This document shows positions 7,539-16,794 of a stretch of 20,698 nucleotides of DNA, in pieces. The DNA is taken from the NCBI GenBank assembly GCA_023390415.1, contig JAEWCW010000166.1, positions 1 through 20,698 on the forward strand, written 5' to 3'. Under the pieces are notes generated by a model, which worked only from the letters and a program-made list of their open reading frames with translations, searched no databases and was not told where the DNA came from. Both the position numbers and the translations under genes were made by a program. This DNA is from Pseudomonadota bacterium. Its GTDB lineage: Bacteria > Pseudomonadota > Alphaproteobacteria > Sphingomonadales > Sphingomonadaceae. Position 1 is the first letter of the stretch, and each line of letters opens with the position of its first letter.

Positions 7539-9680
7539 TCAGGGCCGGTACGTCCGGACCGCGTGGCGGCGGACCTGCTCGGGGGTGAAATGCACCTCGC
7601 GCAGGTTCCCGTCCGCGTAGCGACGCGCCTGGTCGTTGAAGTGCGGCGAGCGCGGGTCGCCGCTCTCGCCGCCGGCGCTGACCGCGCGGGCGCGCGGGCC
7701 TTCGGGTCCGAACTCGACGATCGCGACGAAGCTGTTGCCGCTCGTCCCGTACCAGCGCGTGGTCCCCGGATAGGGCCGCGCGCCGAACGAGGCGAGCGAG
7801 CCCCACAGGCCTGAGGTGAAGCCCACCGGGATGCTCGGCCCGCGGTCGCTGAACGGCTGGACGATGTCGCCGGTCAGGCGCTGGAAGCGGTTCACCTCGC
7901 CCCAGGGCGTCCGCCAGGTGCCGAAGTCGCGCTGCAGCCGCGCCACTGCCCGCTCGAAGGCGCGGAGCTTCTGGATCGGAGTGGTGTGCGCGGCCATGTT
8001 CTCGGTGAGGCGCGTGCGCTGGCCGCGAAGCGCCGGCGTCAGGTCCGCCATCAGCTCCTCGAGCCAGAAGATGCCGAGCGTGTTGGGCACCGAGTCCACG
8101 CCCCACCGGAAGTCCCAGCCGCGAAGCGCCGCGATCGGCTCGGCGAGCCGGCGCTTCAGCGGGTCGCCGTCGCGCAGGGCGTCGAATGCTGACACGAGCG
8201 TCGGCACCAATTCAGCAAAACTCGGCTGATAGCTGTCATAGGCCGCGGCCTGGAGGCGGTCGATCGTCCAGCCGCTCGATCGCTGGAGAAGCATGATCGC
8301 GTGGCGTCCGCGCGGATTCTCGCCGAACGTGTCCATGTAGCGCGGGAAATCGGCCTCGCGCGGGCTGTCGGGCCCGGCCGCGCTGTACGGCCAGTTGTTC
8401 GTGTTCATCGCCCAGCCGGAGCCCGGATTGCGCACGAACGGCGCCTCGTCGAGATCGTGGACTCCGTTCCAGTCGCTCGCCGGATCGCTGCCGTCGACGG
8501 GCCTGGTGTAATCGAAGCGGTCGCTCCGGCGCGGGATGAACTGGGGGTGGAGATAGGCGATATTGCCGTCCGCATCGGCATAGAGCGTGTTGTTGGACGA
8601 ATTCGCCTTGAGCTCCATCGCCCGCATATAGTCGCCGTAATTGCGCGCCTTGGTGCGCAGGAAAGACTGCGTCAGCGCCTCGACCGGCCGGTGCATCATG
8701 GCGAAGCTCACCCAGCGGCCGCCCTCTGCGCGGACGATTGGGCCGCGATGGGTGCGGTAGATCCGGAAGGTCCGCGTCGCCCGGCCGCCGTCGGCCGTGC
8801 GGTAGGCGATCTCGACATTCTCCTCTTGGATCGGGCGGAGATCCCGGCCGTAGCGGTAGAAATGGCGACCACCCTGCTCGACGATCGTCTCGAGAAACTC
8901 GTCGACCACGTCCACGCCGCTCGACGTGTGCATCCAGCCGAGCCGGTCGTTGAAGCCTTGGTAGATGAAGAACTGGCCCCAGGTCGCGGCGCCATAGGCG
9001 TTCAGCCCCTCCCCGCTCGTCACCTGCAGCTCGGAGCGGAAGAAGAAGCTGGTGTGCGGGTTGATCAACAGCAGCGCGCGGCCGTTCTCGGTGAGGCGCG
9101 GCGCGATCGCGATCCCGTTCGATCCGCGCGGCTCCAGGTCGAGCTCGCGCGCCGCCAGCGCAGGCTCGGCACCGTAGAAGGCGCGGAGGCCGTCGAGCGA
9201 GATCCGCTCGATGTCGCCGCCGATGCTCCCTTCGGAGAAGCTCAGCGCCATCCACGGCTCGAAGCGCGTGATCACCCGCGGCCGGACCTCGGGATGCATC
9301 ATGAGATAATGGTTCAACCCGGCGGCCCAGGCGTCCATCAGCCGCTTCAGCCACTCCGGGCTCGCGGCGTAGCGCCGTTGGAGGTCCTCCGGGCTGTAAT
9401 AGAGCCGCGCGCGCAGATCGGCCCAGATCGCCCCCTCGCCGTCCGCCTCGGCGGTGCGGCCGAGCGCGGTCAAATAATTGGCCTCGATGCGCGGGAAATC
9501 GTCTTCGGCCTCGGCGTAGATCATCCCGAACACGGCATCGGCGTCGGTGCGCCCGCGGACATGGGCGATGCCCCATTCGTCGCGGGTGATGGTGACGTCC
9601 CGGCCCTGGGGAGCGGTGCCGACGGTGGCGCAGGCGCCGAGGATGAACAGAAGGAGCGGCGCGAGCAGGCGATGGATCAT
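7539..9680 (-). CDS. Penicillin acylase family lipoprotein (Ntn hydrolase)
   Basis: The 713-residue protein belongs to the family that hydrolyses amide-linked acyl groups (penicillin G/V acylases, acyl-homoserine-lactone acylases). It starts with a lipoprotein signal whose lipobox LGAC places the lipidated Cys at residue 17, so it is probably membrane-anchored on the periplasmic side. The early segment 'vTItRDeWGIAHVRGrtDaDAvfGmiYAEAEDdf' is typical of the alpha chain. Gly186-Ser187-Asn188 in RGSNGIAIAP marks the self-cleavage site, Ser187 becoming the N-terminal nucleophile of the beta chain. INPHTSF, WMHTSSGVD and MNTNNWP are further family motifs, the last holding the oxyanion-hole Asn. 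It may act on acyl-homoserine lactones or other N-acyl amides, but the substrate is not readable. A terminator lies 50 bases upstream, so it has its own promoter. Confidence 0.9.
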   Translation of the reverse strand: MIHRLLAPLLLFILGACATVGTAPQGRDVTITRDEWGIAHVRGRTDADAVFGMIYAEAEDDFPRIEANYLTALGRTAEADGEGAIWADLRARLYYSPEDLQRRYAASPEWLKRLMDAWAAGLNHYLMMHPEVRPRVITRFEPWMALSFSEGSIGGDIERISLDGLRAFYGAEPALAARELDLEPRGSNGIAIAPRLTENGRALLLINPHTSFFFRSELQVTSGEGLNAYGAATWGQFFIYQGFNDRLGWMHTSSGVDVVDEFLETIVEQGGRHFYRYGRDLRPIQEENVEIAYRTADGGRATRTFRIYRTHRGPIVRAEGGRWVSFAMMHRPVEALTQSFLRTKARNYGDYMRAMELKANSSNNTLYADADGNIAYLHPQFIPRRSDRFDYTRPVDGSDPASDWNGVHDLDEAPFVRNPGSGWAMNTNNWPYSAAGPDSPREADFPRYMDTFGENPRGRHAIMLLQRSSGWTIDRLQAAAYDSYQPSFAELVPTLVSAFDALRDGDPLKRRLAEPIAALRGWDFRWGVDSVPNTLGIFWLEELMADLTPALRGQRTRLTENMAAHTTPIQKLRAFERAVARLQRDFGTWRTPWGEVNRFQRLTGDIVQPFSDRGPSIPVGFTSGLWGSLASFGARPYPGTTRWYGTSGNSFVAIVEFGPEGPRARAVSAGGESGDPRSPHFNDQARRYADGNLREVHFTPEQVRRHAVRTYRP

Positions 9681-9730
9681 CGCCTCTGGCTAGAGCGCAT
9701 GCCCGTTTCCCGCAATGGCCGGCTTGGGCC

Positions 9731-9766
9731 AAAAAAAGACCGCTCCGAGTGCATGACTCGGAGCGG
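9731..9766 (-). terminator. Rho-independent terminator downstream of the sapC-family gene
   Basis: A perfect 11-bp stem (arms 9740-9750 and 9756-9766, five-base loop) is followed on the minus strand by G and seven T residues (9731-9737 as A on the plus strand). It lies about 145 bases after the sapC-family stop codon and 50 bases before the acylase start, which separates the two transcripts. Confidence 0.88.
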
Positions 9767-9781
9767 CCCAGTTCAGGGAGG

Positions 9782-9888
9782 AGCGCCCTGATCGGGCGCT
9801 GCACGCCGAGCAAAGGGGGGTGCAGCGGCGTGCTTTCAATGAGATAGGGGCCGGGCGACCGGGTTCAAGACCCGCTCGCCCGGCCCCT
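9782..9888 (-). repeat. Series of stable hairpins in the sapC-family 3' region
   Basis: Three dyads precede the terminator. The largest (9846-9888) pairs 9846-9858 with 9876-9888 over 13 bp. A one-base mismatch follows, and an inner stem then pairs 9860-9864 with 9870-9874. The second pairs 9801-9807 with 9827-9833. The third pairs 9782-9788 with 9794-9800. None has a T-run. The sequence could protect the mRNA 3' end or be part of a small RNA that ends at the terminator. Confidence 0.7.
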
Positions 9889-9911
9889 CATCGGCCGTCC
9901 GGAGGCGCTGC

Positions 9912-10697
9912 TCAGGCGAGCGGCGCGGTCTCGAAATCGGGCGTCTGCGCCGGAACCTTGCCGAGCTGCATCTGGCGGCCGAAGATGTCGCGGATCATCG
10001 GCAGCGAGAAGAGATGCGCCATGATCAGCGGCAGGGCGCCGTTCTGGTTGAGCTTGCGCAGCTCGTCGCCGCGCAGGTCGCGAAGCTTCTCGTCCGAGAC
10101 CATCTGGAAGCCGCGATAGACGAAGGGCTGCTCGGAGGTGGTCAGCTGGATGCTGACCTCGCCGTCGATCAGCATCCCCGCATCCTGGAGCTCCTTGACG
10201 AAGGCATTGGTGCGCTGGGCCGCGATCTCGAACTCCTCGCAGAATTTGAGGACGTTGTTGAGGCCCTCGGTCGGCTTGCCGTCGTCGAACAGGGGATTGC
10301 CCTCGCCCTCGCCGACCAGCTCGCTGGTCGGATCGAAGCAGAGCGAAAGCTCCTCGGCGCCCTCCTGGAGGCGGGCGAGCATGAACGGATAGCGGCGGAT
10401 ATAGGCCGGGATGTAGGTCTCGCGCGTCAGCTTGCCCTCGTCGTCGACGAAGACGTTGACGCCCTCGTTGAGGCCCATCAGCGCCAGCGGCACCGGATTC
10501 TCGCCGACCGAGAAGACGATCGGGTAGAAACGCTGGGCGGTGATGAACTCGTCGACCGTGATCGGGATCGCATGGGCCGTCGTCAGGAACGGCGCGTGGT
10601 CCATGCTGCGCACTTTATAGCCGGTATGGGCCGAGCTCGAGAGCGGGGTGAGGTCCTTGTAGAACAAAGGCAGATTTGCCGGCGGCTGGCTCGCCAT
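9912..10697 (-). CDS. SapC family protein
   Basis: The 261-residue protein matches the SapC family, named for a gene of S-layer secretion loci in Campylobacter and widespread in Alphaproteobacteria. Recognisable segments are an early 'PLFYKDLTPLSS..H', then 'HAIPITVDEF..AQRFYPIVFS', 'PVPLALMGLNEGVNVFVD', 'YIPAYIRRYPFMLA' and 'LCFDP'. It has no signal peptide or membrane segment, so it is likely cytoplasmic. The start at 10697 is preceded by GGAG nine bases upstream. No S-layer protein or type I secretion gene lies in this window, and its partner is not evident. The biochemical role of the family is poorly defined. The long, structured 3' region ending at the terminator suggests an independently expressed gene. 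Confidence 0.88.
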   Translation of the reverse strand: MASQPPANLPLFYKDLTPLSSSAHTGYKVRSMDHAPFLTTAHAIPITVDEFITAQRFYPIVFSVGENPVPLALMGLNEGVNVFVDDEGKLTRETYIPAYIRRYPFMLARLQEGAEELSLCFDPTSELVGEGEGNPLFDDGKPTEGLNNVLKFCEEFEIAAQRTNAFVKELQDAGMLIDGEVSIQLTTSEQPFVYRGFQMVSDEKLRDLRGDELRKLNQNGALPLIMAHLFSLPMIRDIFGRQMQLGKVPAQTPDFETAPLA

Positions 10698-10778
10698 TGG
10701 GATCGTCTCCGTAAGATTGAGGGCGCGGATCCGCCTGGGAACCGCCGAAATGCCGGCGGCTTGTCTATGGGGGATCGG

Positions 10779-12203
10779 CTATTTTCGCAAGGGGACGAGC
10801 TTGCCGGGATTCATGATCCCGAGCGGGTCAAGCGCTTGCTTGATGGCCCGAATCGCGGTGAGACGCGCGGGCTCGCCCAGCCGCTCCAGCTCGGCCAGCT
10901 TCATCTGGCCGATGCCATGCTCGGCCGAGATCGATCCGCCGCCGGCGGCGACGAGATCGTGGACGAAGGCGGAGATCGTGCTGCCCTCCGCCTCCAGCCA
11001 TTCGGCGCCGGCCCCCTCGGGCGCCCGCACGTTGAAATGGACGTTGCCGTCGCCGAGATGGCCGAAGGCGTTGACCCGGGTGCCAGGAAAGCGCGCCTCA
11101 ACCGCTGCCGTCGCGGAAAGGATGAAGGCCGGCATGTCCGCGACGGGCACGGAGACGTCGTGCTTGGCTGCGGTCCCGTCGACTCGCTCGGCCTCGGAGA
11201 TGCTCTCGCGCAGCTTCCAGAGCGAAGCCGCCTGACCCTCGGACGCGGCGACGGTGCCGTCCGCCGCGAGCCCCGCCTCGATCCCTTGGCCCAGCATTTC
11301 CGCGAGCGGCGGCGGCTGCGCGCCTTCCGGCGACACGGCCTCGACCAGCGCGTGCCAGGGCGATGCCCCGGCCAGCGGTGGGCGCGTGCCCGGAATATGG
11401 GCGAGGACGAGATCGAGCGAGCTTTGCGGCATGAGTTCGAAGCTCTCCACCGCATCGCCCATGCGCGCTTCGAGGAAGCGGAGCAGGTCGAGCGCAGCGC
11501 CGGGCGATTCGAGCCCGACCCAGGCGACTGCCCGTGCGCCGACGGCCGGAACCAGCTTCAGCGACGCCGCCGTCACCACGCCCAGCGTGCCCTCGCTCCC
11601 GATCAGCAACTGCCTGAGGTCGTAGCCGCGATTGTCCTTCCGGAGCGGCGCTAGGCCCTCGAACAAAGACCCGTCCGGAAGCACCGCCTCGATCCCGGCG
11701 ACCAGGGCCCGCATCGTTCCGAAGCGGAGCACCTGGGTGCCGCCCGCATTCGTCGCAACGAGGCCACCCACGGTCGCCGAGCCCTTGGCGGCCAGCGACA
11801 AAGGGAAGCGGCGCCGGGCAGCCGCAGCGGCGTCATGGAGATCCGAGAGAATGACTCCTGCCTCGCAGACGGCAAGGTTGGAGTCCGCATCGAGGCTGCG
11901 GACGCTGTTCATCCGCCGTAGCGACAGCAGCACCGCCCCGCCTGATCCGTCCGGCGTCGCGCCCCCGACCATCGAGGTGTTTCCGCCCTGCGGCACGATC
12001 GGCACCCGTGCCGACGCGCAGAGCCGGACGATCTCCGCCACCTCCTTAGTCGACCCGGGCGACAGCATCGCCGCCGCGCGCCCGTGGAAGCGGCCCCGCC
12101 AGTCGCTCAGCCACGGCGCCATCGCGACCGCATCGCGGGTGAAGCCGCGAGGGCCGAGCAACGCTTCGAGGCGTTCGAGCAGGTCTGAGGAAGGCGCGGC
12201 CAT
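10779..12203 (-). CDS. FAD-binding oxidoreductase, GlcD / D-2-hydroxyglutarate dehydrogenase-like
   Basis: This 474-residue flavoprotein has an N-terminal PCMH-type FAD domain with PQGGNTSMVGGATPDGSGG near residue 75, 'SLAAKGSATVGGLVATNAGGTQVLRFG' (split here only for description) near 135-160, and IGSEGTLGVVT near 200. Its C-terminal FAD-oxidase domain carries HLGDGNVHFN and SAEHGIGQMK, whose His residues normally bind the metal and the 2-hydroxyacid carboxylate. It is therefore likely to oxidise a D-2-hydroxyacid such as D-lactate, glycolate or D-2-hydroxyglutarate. No iron-sulphur domain is fused, and glcE/glcF partners are absent from the neighbourhood, which favours the stand-alone D-2-hydroxyglutarate or D-lactate type. 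The ATG at 12203 is preferred; a GTG two codons upstream is also in frame. Confidence 0.88.
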   Translation of the reverse strand: MAAPSSDLLERLEALLGPRGFTRDAVAMAPWLSDWRGRFHGRAAAMLSPGSTKEVAEIVRLCASARVPIVPQGGNTSMVGGATPDGSGGAVLLSLRRMNSVRSLDADSNLAVCEAGVILSDLHDAAAAARRRFPLSLAAKGSATVGGLVATNAGGTQVLRFGTMRALVAGIEAVLPDGSLFEGLAPLRKDNRGYDLRQLLIGSEGTLGVVTAASLKLVPAVGARAVAWVGLESPGAALDLLRFLEARMGDAVESFELMPQSSLDLVLAHIPGTRPPLAGASPWHALVEAVSPEGAQPPPLAEMLGQGIEAGLAADGTVAASEGQAASLWKLRESISEAERVDGTAAKHDVSVPVADMPAFILSATAAVEARFPGTRVNAFGHLGDGNVHFNVRAPEGAGAEWLEAEGSTISAFVHDLVAAGGGSISAEHGIGQMKLAELERLGEPARLTAIRAIKQALDPLGIMNPGKLVPLRK

Positions 12204-12285
12204 CGCCACCCGACGTAGCGCGCCCGCCTGACCGCACGCAAATTAATCGCATGTTCAATGGGGATCCGCCTATGAGGGGCGCGAT

Positions 12286-12289
12286 GGAG
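12286..12289 (+). promoter_or_regulatory. Ribosome-binding site fixing a GTG start
   Basis: GGAG sits eight bases before the GTG at 12298. The ATG at 12284 is out of frame and meets TGA after five codons, and no in-frame ATG exists back to the preceding stop at 12244. This supports the GTG start. Confidence 0.6.
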
Positions 12290-12297
12290 CGTCGTTC

Positions 12298-12741
12298 GTG
12301 ATCCTCGCCGCGGCCGCGGCTGTGCTTTGGCTTGCATTCGGCGGAGTCGCGGAAAGCGCCGACGAAGGCGAGCGCTACGCCCAGCTCACCGTCCGCCAGC
12401 GGCTGATCGTGCGGGTTCCCCCCGATGCGCCGCGGGTGAGCTCCTCCTCCCCACTCTTCACCCGCTGGCGGGAGGGAAGCGGCCCGCGCTGCATCCCGAT
12501 GCGGTCCGTCGCCGGCGCGACCCTGCTCGGCGAGAACAGCGTCGACCTTATCCTCCGCGACCACAGCCGGGTCCGCGCGCATCTCGAGCGTGGCTGCGTC
12601 GCGCTCGATTTCTACCGCGGCTTCTATGTGGACGGCACGCCGGACGGAATGATCTGCGCGGACCGCGACTCGATTCGATCGCGAATGGGAGGCCAATGCG
12701 AGATCGAGCGATTCCGCTCCTTGCGGGCCGTCAGCCGCTGA
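12298..12741 (+). CDS. Small secreted protein with four cysteines, function unknown
   Basis: The GTG at 12298 opens a 147-residue chain that begins with a signal peptide (MILAAAAAVLWLAFGGVAES). The mature part has a stretch that is mostly beta-like, with four cysteines in GPRCIPM, LERGCVALDF, MICADRD and GGQCEIERF, an even number compatible with two disulphides in the periplasm. The pattern GPRCIPM, then a DLILRD-like strand, then 'CvaLDFYrGFY' and 'CADRDSIRSRMG' resembles conserved hypothetical proteins I associate with Sphingomonadales, but I cannot name a family. It lies alone between the divergent flavoprotein gene and the helicase, 90 bases upstream of the latter. A role at the envelope is inferred only from export. 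Confidence 0.75.
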   Translation: MILAAAAAVLWLAFGGVAESADEGERYAQLTVRQRLIVRVPPDAPRVSSSSPLFTRWREGSGPRCIPMRSVAGATLLGENSVDLILRDHSRVRAHLERGCVALDFYRGFYVDGTPDGMICADRDSIRSRMGGQCEIERFRSLRAVSR

Positions 12742-12745
12742 TTAC

Positions 12746-12774
12746 TTGACAAGAAGCGCACGCTCGGCAAAGCG
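12746..12774 (+). promoter_or_regulatory. Possible promoter of the helicase gene
   Basis: A perfect TTGACA at 12746-12751 begins five bases after the preceding stop codon. The hexamer 17 bases later (AAAGCG) is a poor -10, so only the -35-like element is persuasive. The resulting leader would end in a T-rich stretch (12811-12830) just before the start codon. Confidence 0.3.
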
Positions 12775-12831
12775 CGCGCAGGCGCATCTGCGGCTCAGTC
12801 TGCGATCGCATTCATTTTTCTGGATTTTTTG

Positions 12832-14202
12832 ATGACATTTGCCGATCTCGGCCTTTCCGACGAACTCCTCCGCGCCGTTGAGGAAGCGGGCTATAGCGAG
12901 CCGACGCCGATCCAGCGGCAGGCGATCCCGTCGGTGCTGATGAACCGGGACCTCATCGGAATCGCCCAGACCGGTACCGGCAAGACCGCCGCCTTCGTCC
13001 TTCCCATGATCGATATCCTCGGCCACGGCCGAAGCCGCGCCCGAATGCCGCGCTCGCTGATCCTGGAGCCGACGCGCGAGCTCGCCATGCAGGTCGCCGA
13101 GAATTTCGAGAAATACGGCAAATATCACAAGCTCAACATGGCCTTGCTGATCGGCGGCACCAACATGGCCGACCAGATCAAGAAGCTGGAGAAGGGCGTC
13201 GACGTCCTCATCGCCACGCCCGGCCGGCTGATGGACCTGTTCGGCCGCGGCAAGATCCTGCTTACCGGCTGCAGCCTGCTCGTCATCGACGAGGCCGACC
13301 GGATGCTCGACATGGGCTTCATCCCGGACATCGAGGAGATCTGCTCGAAGCTTCCGGCCAACCGCCAGACCCTGCTCTTCTCGGCGACGATGCCGCCGCC
13401 GATCAAGAAGCTCGCCGACAAGTTCCTCTCCAACCCCAAGACGATCGAGGTCGCGCGCCCGGCCCAGGCCAATGTCCTCATCGATCAACGCCTGCTCAAG
13501 GTCGACTCGCGGCGCAAGCGTGAGGCGCTCGAGAAGCTTCTGCGCCGCGAGGAGGTCGCGACCGCGATCATTTTCGCCAACCGCAAGACCTCCGTCCGCG
13601 AGCTCGCCACCGCGCTTCGCCGCGACGGCTTCCGCGCCGGCCCGATCCACGGCGACATGGAGCAGCCCGAGCGGATCCGCGAGCTCGACCGGTTCAAGGC
13701 GGGCGAGATCAACATCCTGGTCGCGTCGGACGTCGCCGCGCGCGGCCTCGACATCAAGGGCGTCAGCCACGTCTTCAACTATGACGTTCCCTGGCAGCCG
13801 GACGACTACGTCCACCGGATCGGCCGCACCGGCCGCGCCGGCGCCACTGGAGTCGCCATCACCATCGCGACCTCGGCCGACGCCGAAGCGATCGAGAAGA
13901 TCGAGAAGCTGACCGGAACCAAGATCCCGGCCTTCGAGGGCGAGACTGCGCCCGCCGCCGGAGAGGCGGAGCCCGAAGCGCCGAGGGCCGAGAAGCGCGA
14001 GCGCAAGCCGCGCGAGCCCCGGCGCCGGGAAGAATCGCGCCGTGAGACGCCGCGCCGCGAAGAGCAGCGGCGTGACGAGCGCCCTCGCCGCGACGAGCGA
14101 CCGCGTCGCGAGCAGCCCCGCGAAGAGCCCGCTCTCGAGGGCGGGGACGAAGGCTGGAATGGGCCGGTGCCGAGCTTCCTCGGCCACGGTTTCGGCGGCT
14201 AG
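12832..14202 (+). CDS. DEAD-box RNA helicase, RhlE type
   Basis: This ATP-dependent RNA helicase probably acts in ribosome assembly or RNA decay. From the ATG at 12832 it has 456 residues and all helicase motifs: the Q motif GYSEPTPIQRQ (20-30) with an upstream Phe, motif I AQTGTGKT (45-52), PTRELA, motif II DEAD in VIDEADRMLD, SAT, then VASDVAARGLD and HRIGRTGRAG. Residues from about 370 on form an Arg/Glu/Asp-rich low-complexity tail of repeated RRDERPRR-like units, ending VPSFLGHGFGG. Such tails bind RNA and vary in length in RhlE-like proteins. The T-rich leader and weak ribosome-binding site could allow cold or autoregulated expression, which is inference. The DUF1289 gene follows after four bases. 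Confidence 0.93.
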   Translation: MTFADLGLSDELLRAVEEAGYSEPTPIQRQAIPSVLMNRDLIGIAQTGTGKTAAFVLPMIDILGHGRSRARMPRSLILEPTRELAMQVAENFEKYGKYHKLNMALLIGGTNMADQIKKLEKGVDVLIATPGRLMDLFGRGKILLTGCSLLVIDEADRMLDMGFIPDIEEICSKLPANRQTLLFSATMPPPIKKLADKFLSNPKTIEVARPAQANVLIDQRLLKVDSRRKREALEKLLRREEVATAIIFANRKTSVRELATALRRDGFRAGPIHGDMEQPERIRELDRFKAGEINILVASDVAARGLDIKGVSHVFNYDVPWQPDDYVHRIGRTGRAGATGVAITIATSADAEAIEKIEKLTGTKIPAFEGETAPAAGEAEPEAPRAEKRERKPREPRRREESRRETPRREEQRRDERPRRDERPRREQPREEPALEGGDEGWNGPVPSFLGHGFGG

Positions 14203-14206
14203 GCTC

Positions 14207-14383
14207 GTGGCCGGGGCGATTCCCGTCCCGTCGCCCTGCATCCAGGTCTGCACCCTCGACCCGACCGGCCAGCTCTGCCTGGGCTGCGGCCGCACCCTCG
14301 GCGAAATCGGCGAATGGAGCGCGGCCGCGCCGGAGCGCCAGCGCGAGATCGTCGTAGCCGCGAAAGCGCGGCTCGCCGGCTGA
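14207..14383 (+). CDS. DUF1289 domain protein
   Basis: A 58-residue protein starts at the GTG at 14207, four bases after the helicase stop, and so is probably co-transcribed with it. Its core reads 'PSPCIQVCTLDP.gQLCLGCGRTLgEIGEW', the four-cysteine pattern C-x3-C...C-x2-C of DUF1289, followed by a short helix that ends in 'AKARLAG'. The cysteines probably bind zinc or an iron-sulphur cluster; the function is not known to me. An in-frame ATG at 14156 inside the helicase would give a longer, unrelated N-terminus and is rejected. The gene converges with the dioxygenase, nine bases apart. Confidence 0.82.
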   Translation: MAGAIPVPSPCIQVCTLDPTGQLCLGCGRTLGEIGEWSAAAPERQREIVVAAKARLAG

Positions 14384-14392
14384 CCCAACCGA

Positions 14393-15037
14393 TCAGCCTG
14401 TGGCGAGCACGATGTCCCAGGCATAGCGCGCCATGCCGTCGGCGCCCCCCTCCACGGCCCGGGCGATCAGCGCCTCTGCGCCCGGCTGGCCCCGAAGCAG
14501 GATGTCGCTGGCGTTCAGCGCCTCGCCGGGGAAGTACATTTGGGTCGTGAGCCGGTCGGTTCGGCCGCTCACCTCGAAGTGGATATGGGGCGTCCGCATC
14601 GGGCTGCCGTCGCCGCCGATCGGATAGGCCCCCGGCTTCACGGTCCGCACCCGGTAGCGGCCCTGGGAGTCGGTCCGAAGCCGGCCGAACCCCTGGAAAT
14701 GATCGTCGAGGGCGAGGCCGCTCATGTCGCTGTCATGGGCGTAGCGGCCGGCGGCGTTGGCCTGCCAGACGTCCAGCAACGCATTGGCGACCGGCTGCCC
14801 GCGCGGGGTCAGGACCCGTCCGGTGAGCTCGATCGGAGCTCCGGCCGCGCGGGCGCGGTGGCCGGAGATCAGGGTGAGGTCCGAATCCGAATCGGTCGGA
14901 CGCACCAGCGGATAGAAAGGACCGACGACCTGGAAAGGCGTCGGCGTCAGGCTGACGCTCTGGGCGAAGGCCCCGGTCGCCAGCAGGCCCGTTCCGGCGG
15001 CGATCTGCCCGAGCGCCGCGCGACGTGTGATCGTCAT
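14393..15037 (-). CDS. Secreted intradiol ring-cleavage dioxygenase
   Basis: This 214-residue protein belongs to the non-haem Fe(III) intradiol dioxygenase family (protocatechuate 3,4-dioxygenase beta / catechol 1,2-dioxygenase), which opens catechol-type rings between the hydroxyls. The four iron ligands are visible: Tyr99 (GRYAHD), Tyr138 (KPGAYP), His151 and His153 (TPHIHFEV). The N-terminus TRRAALGQIAAGTGLLATGAFAQ is a signal peptide with a twin-Arg start, so Tat export is plausible. The start at 15037 follows GGGGAGA. It is single, with no pca or cat gene nearby, so it is probably not part of a classical beta-ketoadipate operon. Exported intradiol enzymes of unknown substrate are common, and I give no gene symbol. 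Confidence 0.9.
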   Translation of the reverse strand: MTITRRAALGQIAAGTGLLATGAFAQSVSLTPTPFQVVGPFYPLVRPTDSDSDLTLISGHRARAAGAPIELTGRVLTPRGQPVANALLDVWQANAAGRYAHDSDMSGLALDDHFQGFGRLRTDSQGRYRVRTVKPGAYPIGGDGSPMRTPHIHFEVSGRTDRLTTQMYFPGEALNASDILLRGQPGAEALIARAVEGGADGMARYAWDIVLATG

Positions 15038-15104
15038 AGTCCGTCTCCCCGTTACGGAGGCACAACGATACGCCTCATCGGGGGCGGCGGCAATCGGGCC
15101 GCTC

Positions 15105-16762
<1,658 letters not shown>

Positions 16763-16794
16763 TTGGGGTGCGGGGAGGAGCAGGCTGGCGTCCC

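Noticed and set aside
8301..9791. Long plus-strand open frame of 496 codons opposite the acylase
   Set aside because: High-GC shadow of the acylase gene. Composition is dominated by Arg, Ala, Asp and Val with no motif, while the opposite strand has complete family motifs.
10742..10759. CCGCCG/CGGCGG hairpin between the flavoprotein and sapC-family genes
   Set aside because: It has a six-base stem and no T-run on either side. In a region this GC-rich such pairs are expected by chance.
10014..11654. Plus-strand 546-codon open frame across the sapC-family and flavoprotein genes
   Set aside because: It spans two well-supported minus-strand genes and the gap between them, and has shadow-type composition.
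12742..14424. Minus-strand 560-codon open frame opposite the helicase
   Set aside because: It mirrors the helicase gene and DUF1289 and has no domain of its own. The helicase motifs on the plus strand are complete.
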